Assembly: GCA_004296955.1 (NCBI GenBank)
Contig: SCVB01000017.1
Coordinates: 1-54,389 of the forward strand
Direction: 5' to 3'
Origin: Brevundimonas sp.
GTDB lineage: Bacteria; Pseudomonadota; Alphaproteobacteria; Caulobacterales; Caulobacteraceae
DNA length: 54,389 bases
Part shown: in pieces, positions 26,443 through 35,156 of the stretch
Layout of the letters: each line of letters begins with the position of its first letter
Numbering within the stretch: the stretch's first letter is position 1
The notes under the pieces: generated by a model
Seen by the model: only the letters and a program-made list of their open reading frames with translations
Told to the model about the DNA's origin: nothing
Databases searched by the model: none
Position numbers and translations under genes: made by a program

Positions 26443-27150
26443 CTAGGCTTCCACCCCGTAGGCCGCCCACAGCGACCGGTCCTTCAGATTGGCCTGCAGG
26501 AAGGCGAGGTGGATGGCCAGCTCCGCCTCGCTGGTCCGGACCGGCAGGGGCCGGGGCCGGGGGCCGTAGCCCTGGGCGGCGACCGCTGCGGCCGCCGCCG
26601 TCACCGTCCGCGACGCCGACAGGTCCAGCCGCCGCTCCTTGCCGCCCTTGAGCTCCAGATAGACCTCGGCCAGCAGCCGGGCGTCGATCAGGGCGCCGTG
26701 CAGGGTGCGTTCGACCAGCGACACCTTGAACCGCTTGCACAGGGCGTCGAGCGAATTGGCCATGCCCGGAAAGCGGGTCTGGGCCAGTTTCAGCGTGTCG
26801 ATCCAGCGGTCCTCGGGGAAGAGGGCGCGGCCGCAGCGGCCGAATTCATGGTCGATGAAGTTGCGGTCGAACTGGGCGTTGTGGGCGATGATCGGGGCGT
26901 CGCCGATGAAGTCGCACAGGTCGATGACGATCTCGGCGAATTTGGGGGCGTCGCGGACCTTTTCATCGGTAATGCCGTGCACCCGGATGGCGTCGGCCGG
27001 GATCGAGCGTTCGGGATGGATCAGGCGGTGAAAGGTCCGCCCCGTCGGCAACAGGTCCTCGATCTCGATACAGCCGACCTCGATCATCCGGTCGCCCGTG
27101 CGCGGGTCGAAGCCGGTGGTCTCGGTATCAAGGACGATTTCGCGGGACAT
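26443..27150 (-). CDS. dnaQ: DNA polymerase III epsilon subunit (3'-5' proofreading exonuclease)
   Basis: This 235-residue DEDDh exonuclease has ExoI DTETTGFDP, ExoII with IAHNAQFDRNFIDHE and ExoIII around HGALIDARLLAEVYLEL, including the catalytic His and Asp. The C-terminal tail should bind the alpha subunit. It lies 6 bases downstream of coaE and is the last gene of the row maf, aroE, coaE, dnaQ. Confidence 0.96.
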   Translation of the reverse strand: MSREIVLDTETTGFDPRTGDRMIEVGCIEIEDLLPTGRTFHRLIHPERSIPADAIRVHGITDEKVRDAPKFAEIVIDLCDFIGDAPIIAHNAQFDRNFIDHEFGRCGRALFPEDRWIDTLKLAQTRFPGMANSLDALCKRFKVSLVERTLHGALIDARLLAEVYLELKGGKERRLDLSASRTVTAAAAAVAAQGYGPRPRPLPVRTSEAELAIHLAFLQANLKDRSLWAAYGVEA

Positions 27151-27156
27151 GGACCC

Positions 27157-27798
27157 TTATTGGGACGGTTCGCCCGATTTCGGAAGACCGCGCCGGGGCG
27201 GCGTCCACCCCGGGGCGAGAACCATCCCCACGATTTCATTCACCCGCGCCCGCGCCGCCTCCAGCCCGACGCCGGTGTCGATGACGAAGTCGGCGCGCCG
27301 GCGCTTTTCGGCGTCGGGCAGCTGCCGCGCCAGGATGGCCTCGAACCGCTCGCGGGTCATGCCCGGCCGGGCCAGCACCCGCGCCGCCTGGACCTCGGCC
27401 GGAGCGGTGACGACCACCACGGCGTCGACCGCAGCATCGCCGCCGGTCTCGAACAACAGCGGGATATCGAGCACCGCCAGCTTCACGCCGCGGGTTTCCG
27501 CCGCCGCCAGATCGTCGAGCCGCCCCTTCAGCACCAGCGGATGCACGATCGCCTCCAGCCGCCGGAAGGCCTCGCCGTCGCGGCCGAGAGCCTCGGCCAG
27601 ACGGATCCGGTCGACCGCGCCGTCGACCACAACGCCCGGGAAGGCAGCGCCCACCGGGTCCACAGCGGCCCCGCCCTTCGCATAGAGCCGGTGAACGGCG
27701 TCGTCGGCGTTCCACACCCGGGCGCCGGCGTCGGCGAACATCGCCGTCGTCGTCGACTTCCCCATGCCGATGGAGCCGGTCAGGCCGAGCACGATCAT
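27157..27798 (-). CDS. coaE: Dephospho-CoA kinase
   Basis: CoaE phosphorylates dephospho-CoA in the last step of coenzyme A synthesis. The 213 residues start with the P-loop [20 protein letters not shown]. The lid and CoA-binding parts include [20 protein letters not shown] and [20 protein letters not shown]. Its ATG overlaps the aroE stop by 4 bases. Confidence 0.96.
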   Translation of the reverse strand: MIVLGLTGSIGMGKSTTTAMFADAGARVWNADDAVHRLYAKGGAAVDPVGAAFPGVVVDGAVDRIRLAEALGRDGEAFRRLEAIVHPLVLKGRLDDLAAAETRGVKLAVLDIPLLFETGGDAAVDAVVVVTAPAEVQAARVLARPGMTRERFEAILARQLPDAEKRRRADFVIDTGVGLEAARARVNEIVGMVLAPGWTPPRRGLPKSGEPSQ

Positions 27799-28592
27799 GG
27801 CGTCTCTCCGAGAGCGGCCAGGGCCAGCGTCCGGACGTCCGCCGCGGGCGGGTCCCGGCCGAACAGGGCGTTGAACGAAGGCCGCGCCTGGCCGATCAGC
27901 ATGGCCAGTCCATCGACGGTCGCCAGCCCGCGGGCCCGGCCCTCGGCCAGGAAGGCCGTCTCGAGCGGGCGATAGGTCATGTCCATCAGGACAGCGTCGT
28001 CCCGCAGTTGGGACATGGGGATTTCGGGCGGGACGCTGAGGGCGTTGACCACCAGGACCGCCGCGCCGAGGGCCTCCGTCCCGACCACCGTCGCGCCGAG
28101 GTCTTCCGCCAGGATCCCGGCCCGGGCCCGGGTCCGGTTCAGGACGCCGACGCGCGCGCCGGCGGCGATGAGGGCCGCCACAGCGGCCCTCGCCGCGCCG
28201 CCTGCGCCGAGCACGACGACTGCCTGATCGCGAACGTCCAGCGCCGGCGCCTGTTCGGCCAGCGCCGCCATCAGGCCGACGCCGTCGGTGCTGTCGGCCC
28301 GGACCTGTCCCGCCTCGAAGATCAGCAGATTGGCGGAGCCGCAGGCGCGGGCCGTCTTGCTGGCCTCGTCCGCCAGCGCCAGCGCCTGTTCCTTGAACGG
28401 GGCGGTGACGTTCAGCCCCCGCAGACGCCCGGCGCGACCCTCCGCGACCAGGGCGGCGAAGGCCGCCGCATCGGCCGGTTCGAAGGCGCGATAGTCGGCG
28501 TCCAGCCCCGCGGCGGCGATCCAGTCGCCGTGGATCAGGGGACTGAGGGAGTGGCCGATCGGTCGCCCGGCCACGCCGGCCTTCACGGTCAC
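27795..28592 (-). CDS. aroE: Shikimate dehydrogenase
   Basis: AroE reduces 3-dehydroshikimate with NADPH in aromatic amino acid synthesis. I use the GTG at 28592 ([19 protein letters not shown]), because it overlaps the maf stop as GTGA; an ATG at 28637 would add 15 residues lying inside maf. The 265 residues include the shikimate site [11 protein letters not shown], the catalytic-Lys region [11 protein letters not shown] and the dinucleotide loop [15 protein letters not shown]. Confidence 0.94.
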   Translation of the reverse strand: MTVKAGVAGRPIGHSLSPLIHGDWIAAAGLDADYRAFEPADAAAFAALVAEGRAGRLRGLNVTAPFKEQALALADEASKTARACGSANLLIFEAGQVRADSTDGVGLMAALAEQAPALDVRDQAVVVLGAGGAARAAVAALIAAGARVGVLNRTRARAGILAEDLGATVVGTEALGAAVLVVNALSVPPEIPMSQLRDDAVLMDMTYRPLETAFLAEGRARGLATVDGLAMLIGQARPSFNALFGRDPPAADVRTLALAALGETP

Positions 28593-29191
28593 GACCTCAG
28601 CACCCCGACGCGGCGCAGCTCGGCCAGCACCGGCCACAAAGGCAGGCCCAGGACGGTGAAATAGTCGCCCTCCACCGCCTCGAACAGCTGCGACCCCATG
28701 CCCTCCAGCCGGTAGGCGCCGACGCAGGCCAGCAGGCCCTCGCCCTCGGTCGCGAGATAGGCGTCCAGAAAGGCGTCCGAAAAGTCGCGCACCCGCATCG
28801 TCGCCGTATCGACGCCGGACCAGACGACCTGCCCCTTGTGGGCCAGGGCGGCGCCGGAATGCAGCTGGTGCGTCCGTCCGCGCATGGCCTGCAGCCGGCC
28901 GCGCGCTTCCCCGAGCGACCCGGCCTTCGACACCAGTCCGCCGTCGAAGGAGAGGGTCTGGTCGGCGCCCAGCACCCAGGCGTCCGCATCGTGTCGGGAC
29001 ACCGCCAGCGCCTTGACCCGCGCCAGTTCGACCGCCAGCCCGGCGGCGTCGGCCGGATCGTGGACGGCCTTGACCGCGTCCTCGTCCACATCCGCGACCT
29101 GGACGGCGAAGCTCACGCCCGCCTCGGACAGCATGGACCGCCGCGCCGCGCTCTTCGACGCCAGGATCAGCCGTTCGGAGGGCGCGGTCAC
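28589..29191 (-). CDS. maf: Maf-family nucleoside triphosphate pyrophosphatase
   Basis: Maf proteins hydrolyse non-canonical or particular dNTPs and UTP and have been linked to septum formation. The 200 residues start with [20 protein letters not shown] and include [15 protein letters not shown] and a [20 protein letters not shown] segment, all Maf signatures. The start overlaps the end of ppsR by 4 bases. Which Maf subfamily substrate it prefers cannot be settled by eye. Confidence 0.94.
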   Translation of the reverse strand: MTAPSERLILASKSAARRSMLSEAGVSFAVQVADVDEDAVKAVHDPADAAGLAVELARVKALAVSRHDADAWVLGADQTLSFDGGLVSKAGSLGEARGRLQAMRGRTHQLHSGAALAHKGQVVWSGVDTATMRVRDFSDAFLDAYLATEGEGLLACVGAYRLEGMGSQLFEAVEGDYFTVLGLPLWPVLAELRRVGVLRS

Positions 29192-30072
29192 CAGGCCGCC
29201 CCCAGCCGGCGCGTGCGGCGTTCGTTCAGCAGGTTGATGATGGCGGCGGCCGTCTCCTCGACCGAGCGGCGGGTCACGTCGATGACCGGCCAGCCCCGCC
29301 GTTCGAAGGCGCGTCGGGCCTTCACCGTCTCCTCGCGCACCGCCTCATGGTCGATATAGGCGCTGGGCTGGTTGGCGTTCAGACCGTCGAGGCGGTTCTT
29401 GCGGATCTGCACCAGCCGGTCGGGCGAGACGGTCAGGCCGACGACCAGCGGGTTCTTCAGCCCGACCAGCCGCTCGCCGTCTTCCTGGCCCGGCACCAGC
29501 GGCACATTGGCGGCGCGGATGCCGCGGTGGGCCAGATAGATGCAGGTCGGGGTCTTGGAGGTGCGGCTGACCCCGCACAGGACCACGTCCGCCCCTTCCA
29601 GCTGGATCGACGTGCCCTGGCCATCGTCGTGGGCCATGGCGTAGTCGAGGGCGGCGATGCGGTTGAAATAGTCGGTGTCCAGTGCGTGCTGGGCCCCGAC
29701 CCGGGTCGACAGGGCCGCGCCGAGATAGCGCGACAGGGCGCCGACCAGGGGGTCCAGGGCCGCGATCTGGGGCATGTCCAGCTTGCGGCAGCCGTCCTCC
29801 AGCTGTTCCCGCAGTTCGCGGTCGACCAGGGTATGCAGGACCACGCCGGGCGAGGCCGCGACCTCGTCCAGCACACGCTCCATCTGCTTGCCGGACCGCA
29901 CCAGGGCGTAGATGTGCTCGATCGGAATGACCCCGTCGAAACGGGCGACGACGGCCTTGGCCATGGCGTTCAGGGTCTCGCCCGTGGAGTCCGAGACCAG
30001 ATGGACGTGGAAATAGGTCGCCAGCCGCGAGGGGCCCGAGGCGCGGCCCGGGCCGGACGATCCTGCGCTCAT
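29188..30072 (-). CDS. ppsR: Pyruvate,phosphate dikinase / PEP synthetase regulatory kinase-phosphorylase (DUF299)
   Basis: This family phosphorylates and dephosphorylates a Thr on pyruvate-phosphate dikinase or PEP synthetase. The 294 residues contain YFHVHLVSDSTGETLNAMAK and the loop GVSRTSKTPTCIYLAHRG. I choose the ATG at 30072 (MSAGSSGPGRASG); the ATG at 30354 would push the gene through most of the proposed origin with a non-conserved tail. This gene is the RP001/CC0001-type neighbour of the origin in Rickettsia and Caulobacter, and with hemE it brackets the intergenic region. Confidence 0.93.
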   Translation of the reverse strand: MSAGSSGPGRASGPSRLATYFHVHLVSDSTGETLNAMAKAVVARFDGVIPIEHIYALVRSGKQMERVLDEVAASPGVVLHTLVDRELREQLEDGCRKLDMPQIAALDPLVGALSRYLGAALSTRVGAQHALDTDYFNRIAALDYAMAHDDGQGTSIQLEGADVVLCGVSRTSKTPTCIYLAHRGIRAANVPLVPGQEDGERLVGLKNPLVVGLTVSPDRLVQIRKNRLDGLNANQPSAYIDHEAVREETVKARRAFERRGWPVIDVTRRSVEETAAAIINLLNERRTRRLGAAW

Positions 30073-30260
30073 CGGCGGCTGTCCATGATTGCGAGACTCC
30101 TGTGGACGGGACGGGGCGCCGTCGGGGGCGACCGGGGCGCCTTTTCCTATAGCCGGGCCGGAGGCGGGCCGCGAGCGGGGACAGAGGTGGACGGCCGCCC
30201 GGGGACCGGCGGGATTCGTCCCAAGGGCCAGCCCGCCCGCCGATTGGCCTGTGGAGATCC

Positions 30261-30276
30261 TTAACGAGACGTTAAC
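30261..30276. promoter_or_regulatory. CtrA binding site, perfect TTAA-N7-TTAAC
   Basis: TTAA at 30261-30264, a 7-base spacer CGAGACG, then TTAAC at 30272-30276. In Caulobacter such sites within the origin let phosphorylated CtrA block initiation. Confidence 0.65.
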
Positions 30277-30320
30277 GGCGCCCAGGCCGCCCGCCGCGCT
30301 GCGCCCGCCAAAACCCGTCG

Positions 30321-30335
30321 TTAAGGCCTCGTTAG
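30321..30335. promoter_or_regulatory. Second CtrA-like site, TTAA-N7-TTAG
   Basis: TTAA (30321-30324), spacer GGCCTCG, TTAG (30332-30335). It has one mismatch and lies exactly 60 bases from the perfect site, next to a DnaA-box-like TTATCCCCG. Confidence 0.45.
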
Positions 30336-30470
30336 GATTTATCCCCGCTTTCACCAGCCCGGTGGAGACCGGCCCGTCCGATGGTGACGGATTCCGGAAA
30401 ACTGCTCCTGGACCGGAGAAAAGGGCCGACTTGTCCCCGTCGTCCCCCGCCCTGCCTTCTACCTCCGAAT

Positions 30471-30490
30471 CTCAAGACTCTTTTCTTGAG
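30471..30490. other. Inverted repeat in the hemE-proximal part of the origin
   Basis: CTCAAGA (30471-30477) and TCTTGAG (30484-30490) form a 7-bp inverted repeat with a 6-base centre. It is not followed by a U-tract, so it is more likely a protein site or an mRNA-leader hairpin of hemE than a terminator. Confidence 0.35.
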
Positions 30491-30558
30491 AAGGATTGGA
30501 AGGGTGCGACACGGACGGGGTTGAGCGTGACCGGGCCCGCCGGTAGGACCAGAAGCAG

Positions 30559-31605
30559 ATGACCGTTTCCCCCGACACCCCCCTGCTTCTCAAGGTTCTC
30601 GCCGGCGAGGCGACGGCCCGACCGCCCGTATGGTTCATGCGACAGGCCGGGCGCTACCTCCCGGAATACCGGGCGCTGCGGGCGACGACGCCGGACTTCA
30701 TCTCCTTCTGCCTCGATCCCGAGAAGGCCGCCGAGGCGACCCTGCAGCCGATGCGGCGGTTCGGCTTTGATGCGGCCATCGTCTTCGCCGACATCCTGCT
30801 GATCCCCCAGGCCCTGGGCCAGGAGGTCTGGTTCGAGGCCGGCGAGGGACCCCGGCTCGGCGCCCTGCCTTCGGTCGACTCGATGCGGGAGCTGACGGCG
30901 GGGGCCGGCGAGGCCCTGAAACAGGTCGGCCAGACCCTGTCCCTGGTGCGGTCGCAGCTGGAGCCGGAACGGGCGCTGATTGGCTTTGCGGGCGCCCCGT
31001 GGACGGTGGCCACCTATATGCTGGACGGCACCGCCCGAACCATCGGCAAGGGCGAGCGCGCCCAGGCCCGGACCTATGCCTATGCCGAGCCGGAGAAGGT
31101 CGCGGCCGTGCTGGACGTCCTGGTCGAGGCCACGGCCCATTATCTGAAGATGCAGGCCGACGCCGGCGCCCAGGTGCTGAAGATCTTCGAGAGCTGGGCC
31201 GAGGGCCTGCCCGACGACCTGTTCGAAAGCCTGGTCCTGGGACCGCACCAGAAACTGGTCCGGCGTGTGCGCGAATTGGGCGTCACCACCCCCCTGATCG
31301 GCTTCCCGCGCGGCTCGGCGGCGCTGGCCGAACGCTACGCCGCCGAATGCGACGTCCAGGCCGTAGCGCTGGACACCGCCTGTCCGCTGGAAGTCGGCAA
31401 GCGGGTCCAGGCGATCAAGCCGATCCAGGGCGCGCTCGACCCCCTGCTGCTGCGCGCCGGCGGACCGATGCTGGACCGCCGCGTCGACCAGCTGCTCGAG
31501 GCCTGGGGGCAGGGGCCGTGGATCTTCAACCTCGGCCACGGCATCCTGCCCGACGTGCCCATCGCCCATGTCGAACAGGTCCTGAAGCGGATCGGCGCCC
31601 GATGA
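30559..31605 (+). CDS. hemE: Uroporphyrinogen decarboxylase
   Basis: HemE decarboxylates uroporphyrinogen III to coproporphyrinogen III. The 348 residues have the substrate loop WFMRQAGRYLPEYRAL near residue 22 and the conserved FADILLIPQALG, GFAGAPWTVATYMLDG and INLGHGI-like (FNLGHGILPDVP) stretches. The length is normal. The stop overlaps the hemH start (ATGA). It opens a three-gene haem operon directly beside the origin, as in Caulobacter. Confidence 0.97.
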   Translation: MTVSPDTPLLLKVLAGEATARPPVWFMRQAGRYLPEYRALRATTPDFISFCLDPEKAAEATLQPMRRFGFDAAIVFADILLIPQALGQEVWFEAGEGPRLGALPSVDSMRELTAGAGEALKQVGQTLSLVRSQLEPERALIGFAGAPWTVATYMLDGTARTIGKGERAQARTYAYAEPEKVAAVLDVLVEATAHYLKMQADAGAQVLKIFESWAEGLPDDLFESLVLGPHQKLVRRVRELGVTTPLIGFPRGSAALAERYAAECDVQAVALDTACPLEVGKRVQAIKPIQGALDPLLLRAGGPMLDRRVDQLLEAWGQGPWIFNLGHGILPDVPIAHVEQVLKRIGAR

Positions 31606-32654
31606 CCGTCCCGGCGGGGCGCCGCATCGCGGTGGTGCTGTTCAACCTCGGCGGACCCGACGACCAGGCCTCGGTCCGGCCCTTCCTGTTCAACCTGTTC
31701 AGCGATCCGGCCATCATCGGCCTGCCCGCGCCGTTCCGGACCCTGCTGGCGGGCCTGATCTCCAGCCGTCGGGAGAAGGCCGCCCAGGCCAACTACGCCC
31801 TGATGGGCGGCGGCTCGCCCCTGCTGCCCGAGACCCGCCGCCAGGCCGCCGCCCTGGAGCAGGCCGTGGCCGGTCTCCTGCCGGACGACGAGGTCCGCGC
31901 CTTCATCGCCATGCGCTACTGGTCGCCCCTGAGCGAGGAGACCGCGGTGGACGTGGCCGCCTTCGGTCCCGACGAGATCGTCCTCCTGCCGCTCTATCCG
32001 CAATTCTCGACCACAACGACGGAATCCTCCCTCAAACGCTGGGCCGAGGTCTATGCGGGGTCGGGCGTCAGCCGGACCGTCTGCTGCTATCCCGAGGCCG
32101 CGGGCTGGATCGAGGCCCAGGCGGCGGGGGTGCGGGACAGGCTGGCCGAGGCGGCCGACCGCCCGGTCCGGGTTCTGTTCTCGGCCCACGGCATTCCGGA
32201 AAGCCTGATCGCGAAGAAGGGCGATCCCTATCAGGAGCAGATCGAATCCACCTGCGCCGCCATCGCGGCCCGCGTCGGCCTGGCCGATGACGCCTGGGCG
32301 ATCTGCTACCAGAGCCGGGTCGGGCCGATGAAATGGCTGGGGCCGTCGACGTCGGAGGCGATCGCCCAGGCCGGCCGCGACGGGGTCGGGGTGGTGGTGA
32401 CGCCGGTCGCCTTCGTCTCGGAACACATCGAGACCCTGGTCGAGCTGGACATCGAATACGCCGAACTGGCCCACAGCCTCGGCGTGGCGCGCTATCTGCG
32501 CGCGCCCGCGGTCGGGCTCGCCGCCCCCTTCATCGAGACCCTGGCCAGGGCTACGGTGGAGGCCCTCGGGCGGGGCGGCGTCGCGCCCTTCGGCCCCGGC
32601 TGCCGGGGCGGCTGGAAGGCCTGTCCGCACCGCAAGGAAAGGGAAGCCGCGTGA
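31602..32654 (+). CDS. hemH: Ferrochelatase
   Basis: HemH inserts Fe2+ into protoporphyrin IX. I start at the ATG 31602, which overlaps the hemE stop and begins MTVPAGRRIAVVLFNLGGPD. The 350 residues include FLFNLFSDPAIIGLP, YPQFSTTTTESSLK, the metal-site His in LFSAHGIPESLI and AFVSEHIETLVELDIEY. The C-terminal RGGWKACPHRKE has one Cys, with a second in GPGCRGGW. The stop overlaps hemJ. Confidence 0.96.
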   Translation: MTVPAGRRIAVVLFNLGGPDDQASVRPFLFNLFSDPAIIGLPAPFRTLLAGLISSRREKAAQANYALMGGGSPLLPETRRQAAALEQAVAGLLPDDEVRAFIAMRYWSPLSEETAVDVAAFGPDEIVLLPLYPQFSTTTTESSLKRWAEVYAGSGVSRTVCCYPEAAGWIEAQAAGVRDRLAEAADRPVRVLFSAHGIPESLIAKKGDPYQEQIESTCAAIAARVGLADDAWAICYQSRVGPMKWLGPSTSEAIAQAGRDGVGVVVTPVAFVSEHIETLVELDIEYAELAHSLGVARYLRAPAVGLAAPFIETLARATVEALGRGGVAPFGPGCRGGWKACPHRKEREAA

Positions 32655-33121
32655 ACGCCTATGACCTCGTCCGCGGCCTGCATATCCTGGCGGTGATCGC
32701 CTGGATGGCGGGCATGCTGTTCCTGCCCCGGCTCTATGCCTATGACGCGGAACAGGCCGGCAAGGCCGAACCCCTGCGCTCGGAGATGCAGGGGCTGCTG
32801 CGCCTGTGGCAGACCCGGCTCCTGCGCATCATCATCAATCCGGCCATGATCGTGGCCTTCGTTTTCGGCGGGTGGCTGTTGTGGCTGCGCGCCGGCGAGG
32901 GATCGGACTGGAGCATCCTGCTTCAGCCGTGGATGGTCGCCAAGCTGTCCGGGGTCCTCGCCCTGTCGGCCTGGCATGGCTTCCTCGCCGGGGAACGCCG
33001 GAAGATCGCCGCCGGGACCTCGACCCGGTCGGGCAAATTCTGGCGCATGACCAATGAGATCCCGTTCCTGATCGCCATCGTCATGGTCCTGTCGGTGACG
33101 ACGGAATGGACCTTCGGCTGA
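32651..33121 (+). CDS. hemJ: Protoporphyrinogen oxidase HemJ (CopD/UPF0093-like)
   Basis: HemJ is the membrane protoporphyrinogen IX oxidase of many alphaproteobacteria that lack HemG or HemY. I start at the GTG 32651, which overlaps the hemH stop. The 156 residues have four hydrophobic helices. The LHILAVIAWMAGMLFLPRLY segment carries the conserved His and the WMAG-LPRL signature, and the last part has KLSGVLALSAWH. After LPRLYAY there is Asp where I recall His in many homologues; whether this matters is unclear. It completes hemE-hemH-hemJ. Confidence 0.93.
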   Translation: MNAYDLVRGLHILAVIAWMAGMLFLPRLYAYDAEQAGKAEPLRSEMQGLLRLWQTRLLRIIINPAMIVAFVFGGWLLWLRAGEGSDWSILLQPWMVAKLSGVLALSAWHGFLAGERRKIAAGTSTRSGKFWRMTNEIPFLIAIVMVLSVTTEWTFG

Positions 33122-33331
33122 GCCGCTCCGCTTGACCTGAGGCCCCCCGCGTGGTTTCGCTGGCCGCGAACCGTCCTGCAGGAGTCTGGGGCGGTCCCAC
33201 TCTTTGCGACGCCCGCCGATCTCGCCGGGACGACCCGTCGCCTTCCCACCCGGCCGCAAGGCCAGACATCGCTGGATTTTACCGCCCGCGCGACGCCCTC
33301 GTCGCCGCGGCGATGCTTTTGATTGCACGCC
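33122..33331 (+). other. rho leader region
   Basis: This 210-base gap between hemJ and rho has no gene I can support. It probably carries the rho promoter and a leader of the kind that allows Rho autoregulation, but I could not identify a promoter or a defined structure. Confidence 0.4.
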
Positions 33332-34744
33332 ATGACCGATATCACCGACACGCCCGAGACCGATGCGACCGCCGAGGCCGAAGCGCCCGAGGTCGGCAAT
33401 GAACTGGCCGCGTCCGACCTGCCGATGGTCGACCAGGAGCATGGCGACGACGACGACGACGGCGAGCCGATCGTCCCCAACGGCCGCATCACCCTGCAGG
33501 AGCTGAACGAGAAGACGCCGGAAGATCTGGTCGCCTTCGCCGAAAGCCTCGAGATCGAGAACGCCGGCAATCTGCGCAAACAGGACCTGCTGTTCGCCAT
33601 CCTCAAGGCCCTGGCCGACGAGGAGGTCGAGATCATCGCCGACGGCGTGCTGGAGATTCTGCCGGACGGCTTCGGCTTCCTGCGCAGCCCGGACGTCAAT
33701 TATCTTCCGGGGCCGGACGATGTTTATGTCTCGCCGTCGCAGATCCGCCGTTTCGGCCTGCGCTCGGGCGACACCATCCACGGCGCCGTCCGCGGTCCGC
33801 GCGAGGGCGAGCGCTATTTCGCCCTGCTCAAGGTCGACACGATCAATTTCGAGGACCCGGAAACGGTCAAGACCAAGGTCCTGTTCGACAACCTGACCCC
33901 GCTCTATCCCGAAGAGCGGCTGCACATGGAAATCCAGGATCCGACGCTGAAGGACCGCTCGGGCCGGGTCATCGACATCGTCGCCCCGCTCGGCAAGGGC
34001 CAGCGCTGCCTGATCGTCGCCCCGCCGCGCGTCGGCAAGACGGTGATGCTGCAGAACATCGCCAAGTCGATCGAGAAGAACCATCCGGAAGTCTTCCTCA
34101 TCGTCCTGCTGATCGACGAACGGCCTGAAGAAGTCACGGACATGCAGCGCACGGTGAAGGGCGAGGTCATCGCCTCGACCTTCGACGAGCCGGCCACCCG
34201 CCACGTCGCCGTCGCCGAAATGGTCATCGAAAAGGCCAAGCGCCTCGTCGAGCACAAGCGCGACGTGGTCATCCTGCTGGACTCGATCACCCGCCTGGGC
34301 CGCGCCTACAACGCCACCGTCCCGTCCTCGGGCAAGGTCCTGACCGGCGGCGTCGACGCCAACGCCCTGCAGCGGCCGAAGCGCTTCTTCGGCGCGGCGC
34401 GCAATGTGGAGCAGGGCGGGTCGCTGACCATCATCGCCACCGCCCTGATCGACACGGGCTCGCGGATGGACGAGGTGATCTTCGAAGAGTTCAAGGGCAC
34501 CGGCAACTCGGAGATCGTGCTGGACCGCAAGGTCGCTGACAAACGCATCTTCCCGGCCATCGACGTGCTCAAGTCGGGCACCCGCAAGGAAGAGCTCACC
34601 ACGCCGAAGGACCAGCTGGCCAAGACCTATGTCCTGCGCCGCATCCTCAATCCGATGGGCCCGCAGGACGCGATCGAATTCCTCATCGACAAGCTGCGCC
34701 AGTCCAAGAACAACGCCGATTTCTTCCAGTCGATGAACACCTGA
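33332..34744 (+). CDS. rho: Transcription termination factor Rho
   Basis: Rho is the hexameric RNA helicase that ends transcription. The start is the ATG at 33332; a TTG at 33323 is also in frame. The 470 residues have an acidic N-terminal extension of about 50 residues, the Rho N domain ([20 protein letters not shown]), the RNA-binding fold with [20 protein letters not shown], the P-loop [13 protein letters not shown] near residue 230, the Walker B region [15 protein letters not shown] and the secondary-site [17 protein letters not shown]. The acidic extension is longer than in E. coli. It is followed by a parS site. Confidence 0.97.
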   Translation: MTDITDTPETDATAEAEAPEVGNELAASDLPMVDQEHGDDDDDGEPIVPNGRITLQELNEKTPEDLVAFAESLEIENAGNLRKQDLLFAILKALADEEVEIIADGVLEILPDGFGFLRSPDVNYLPGPDDVYVSPSQIRRFGLRSGDTIHGAVRGPREGERYFALLKVDTINFEDPETVKTKVLFDNLTPLYPEERLHMEIQDPTLKDRSGRVIDIVAPLGKGQRCLIVAPPRVGKTVMLQNIAKSIEKNHPEVFLIVLLIDERPEEVTDMQRTVKGEVIASTFDEPATRHVAVAEMVIEKAKRLVEHKRDVVILLDSITRLGRAYNATVPSSGKVLTGGVDANALQRPKRFFGAARNVEQGGSLTIIATALIDTGSRMDEVIFEEFKGTGNSEIVLDRKVADKRIFPAIDVLKSGTRKEELTTPKDQLAKTYVLRRILNPMGPQDAIEFLIDKLRQSKNNADFFQSMNT

Positions 34745-34759
34745 CGGCGGTATGGCCGC

Positions 34760-34775
34760 TGTTTCACGTGAAACA
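34760..34775. other. parS centromere site 1 (perfect 16-mer)
   Basis: TGTTTCACGTGAAACA, identical to the consensus ParB target, lies 15 bases after the rho stop and 11 bases before the next gene. Confidence 0.92.
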
Positions 34776-34786
34776 GGAGCGGGACG

Positions 34787-35014
34787 ATGAAGGTCAATAT
34801 CGAGATCGAATGCGAACCGGCGGAGGCGCGGGCCTTCCTCGGCCTGCCCAATGTCGAGCCGCTCAACGACCATCTCGTCGCCGAGATGAAAAAGCGCATG
34901 GACGAAAACATGTCCGCCATGCAGCCCGACGAACTGATGAAGACCTGGACCAGCTTCGGCATGCATGCCCAGGACCAGTTCCGCAAACTGATGGAAGCGG
35001 CCGTCAAGCCGTGA
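34787..35014 (+). CDS. Small conserved protein between rho and mnmE (possibly DUF6489)
   Basis: This 75-residue protein begins MKVNIEIECEPAEARAFLGL and continues helically (LNDHLVAEMKKRMDENMSA, then FGMHAQDQFRKLMEAAV). A GGAGC-type ribosome binding site lies in the end of parS 1 and the bases after it. I recall similar small proteins at this place in other alphaproteobacteria, probably DUF6489, but cannot confirm. No function is known. The sequence looks like a short beta strand followed by amphipathic helices. Confidence 0.85.
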   Translation: MKVNIEIECEPAEARAFLGLPNVEPLNDHLVAEMKKRMDENMSAMQPDELMKTWTSFGMHAQDQFRKLMEAAVKP

Positions 35015-35018
35015 CGCT

Positions 35019-35152
35019 TGTCTCCTCCCCACAACATGGGGAGGGGGACCATCCGAAGGATTGTGGAGGGGTGAAACCCCGGACACCGTCGGATATGGCG
35101 AAACCCCTCCACCGCTTCGCGGTCCCCCTCCCCATGTTGTGGGGAGGAGACA
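35019..35152. repeat. 134-base element with perfect 32-bp terminal inverted repeats
   Basis: The arms 35019-35050 and 35121-35152 are exact reverse complements. Inside, GTGGAGGGGT (35063-35072) pairs with ACCCCTCCAC (35103-35112), so the whole unit can fold as a long hairpin. It fills the gap between the small gene and mnmE. It resembles the intergenic palindromic repeats or miniature elements common in Caulobacterales. No transposase is nearby. The right arm contains GGAGG (35143-35147), 9 bases before the GTG start of mnmE. Confidence 0.9.
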
Positions 35153-35156
35153 CGGC

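Larger units (their letters stand above)
30073..30558. other. Putative chromosomal replication origin (Cori-type) between ppsR and hemE
   Basis: This 486-base gap has no credible gene and lies between an RP001-type gene and hemE, where Caulobacter has its origin. It holds a perfect CtrA-type site TTAA-N7-TTAAC at 30261-30276 and a near match TTAA-N7-TTAG at 30321-30335. A relatively A/T-rich stretch (about 30308-30355) includes TTATCCCCG at 30339-30347, two mismatches from a DnaA box. Other weak DnaA-like sequences are TGTGGAGAT at 30250-30258 and TGTGGACGG at 30101-30109. No perfect TTATNCACA box is seen. The hemE promoter must also lie here. Confidence 0.7.

Noticed and set aside
30101-30109. 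TGTGGACGG as a true DnaA box
   Set aside because: Three of nine positions differ from TTATCCACA on the reverse strand; it is listed only as a weak candidate.
30073-30354. N-terminal extension of ppsR through the origin
   Set aside because: The extra 94 residues are non-conserved and would cover most of the CtrA-site region; a better start is at 30072.
35061-35156. Extension of mnmE upstream through the inverted repeat
   Set aside because: The added residues come from the repeat and have no counterpart in MnmE.
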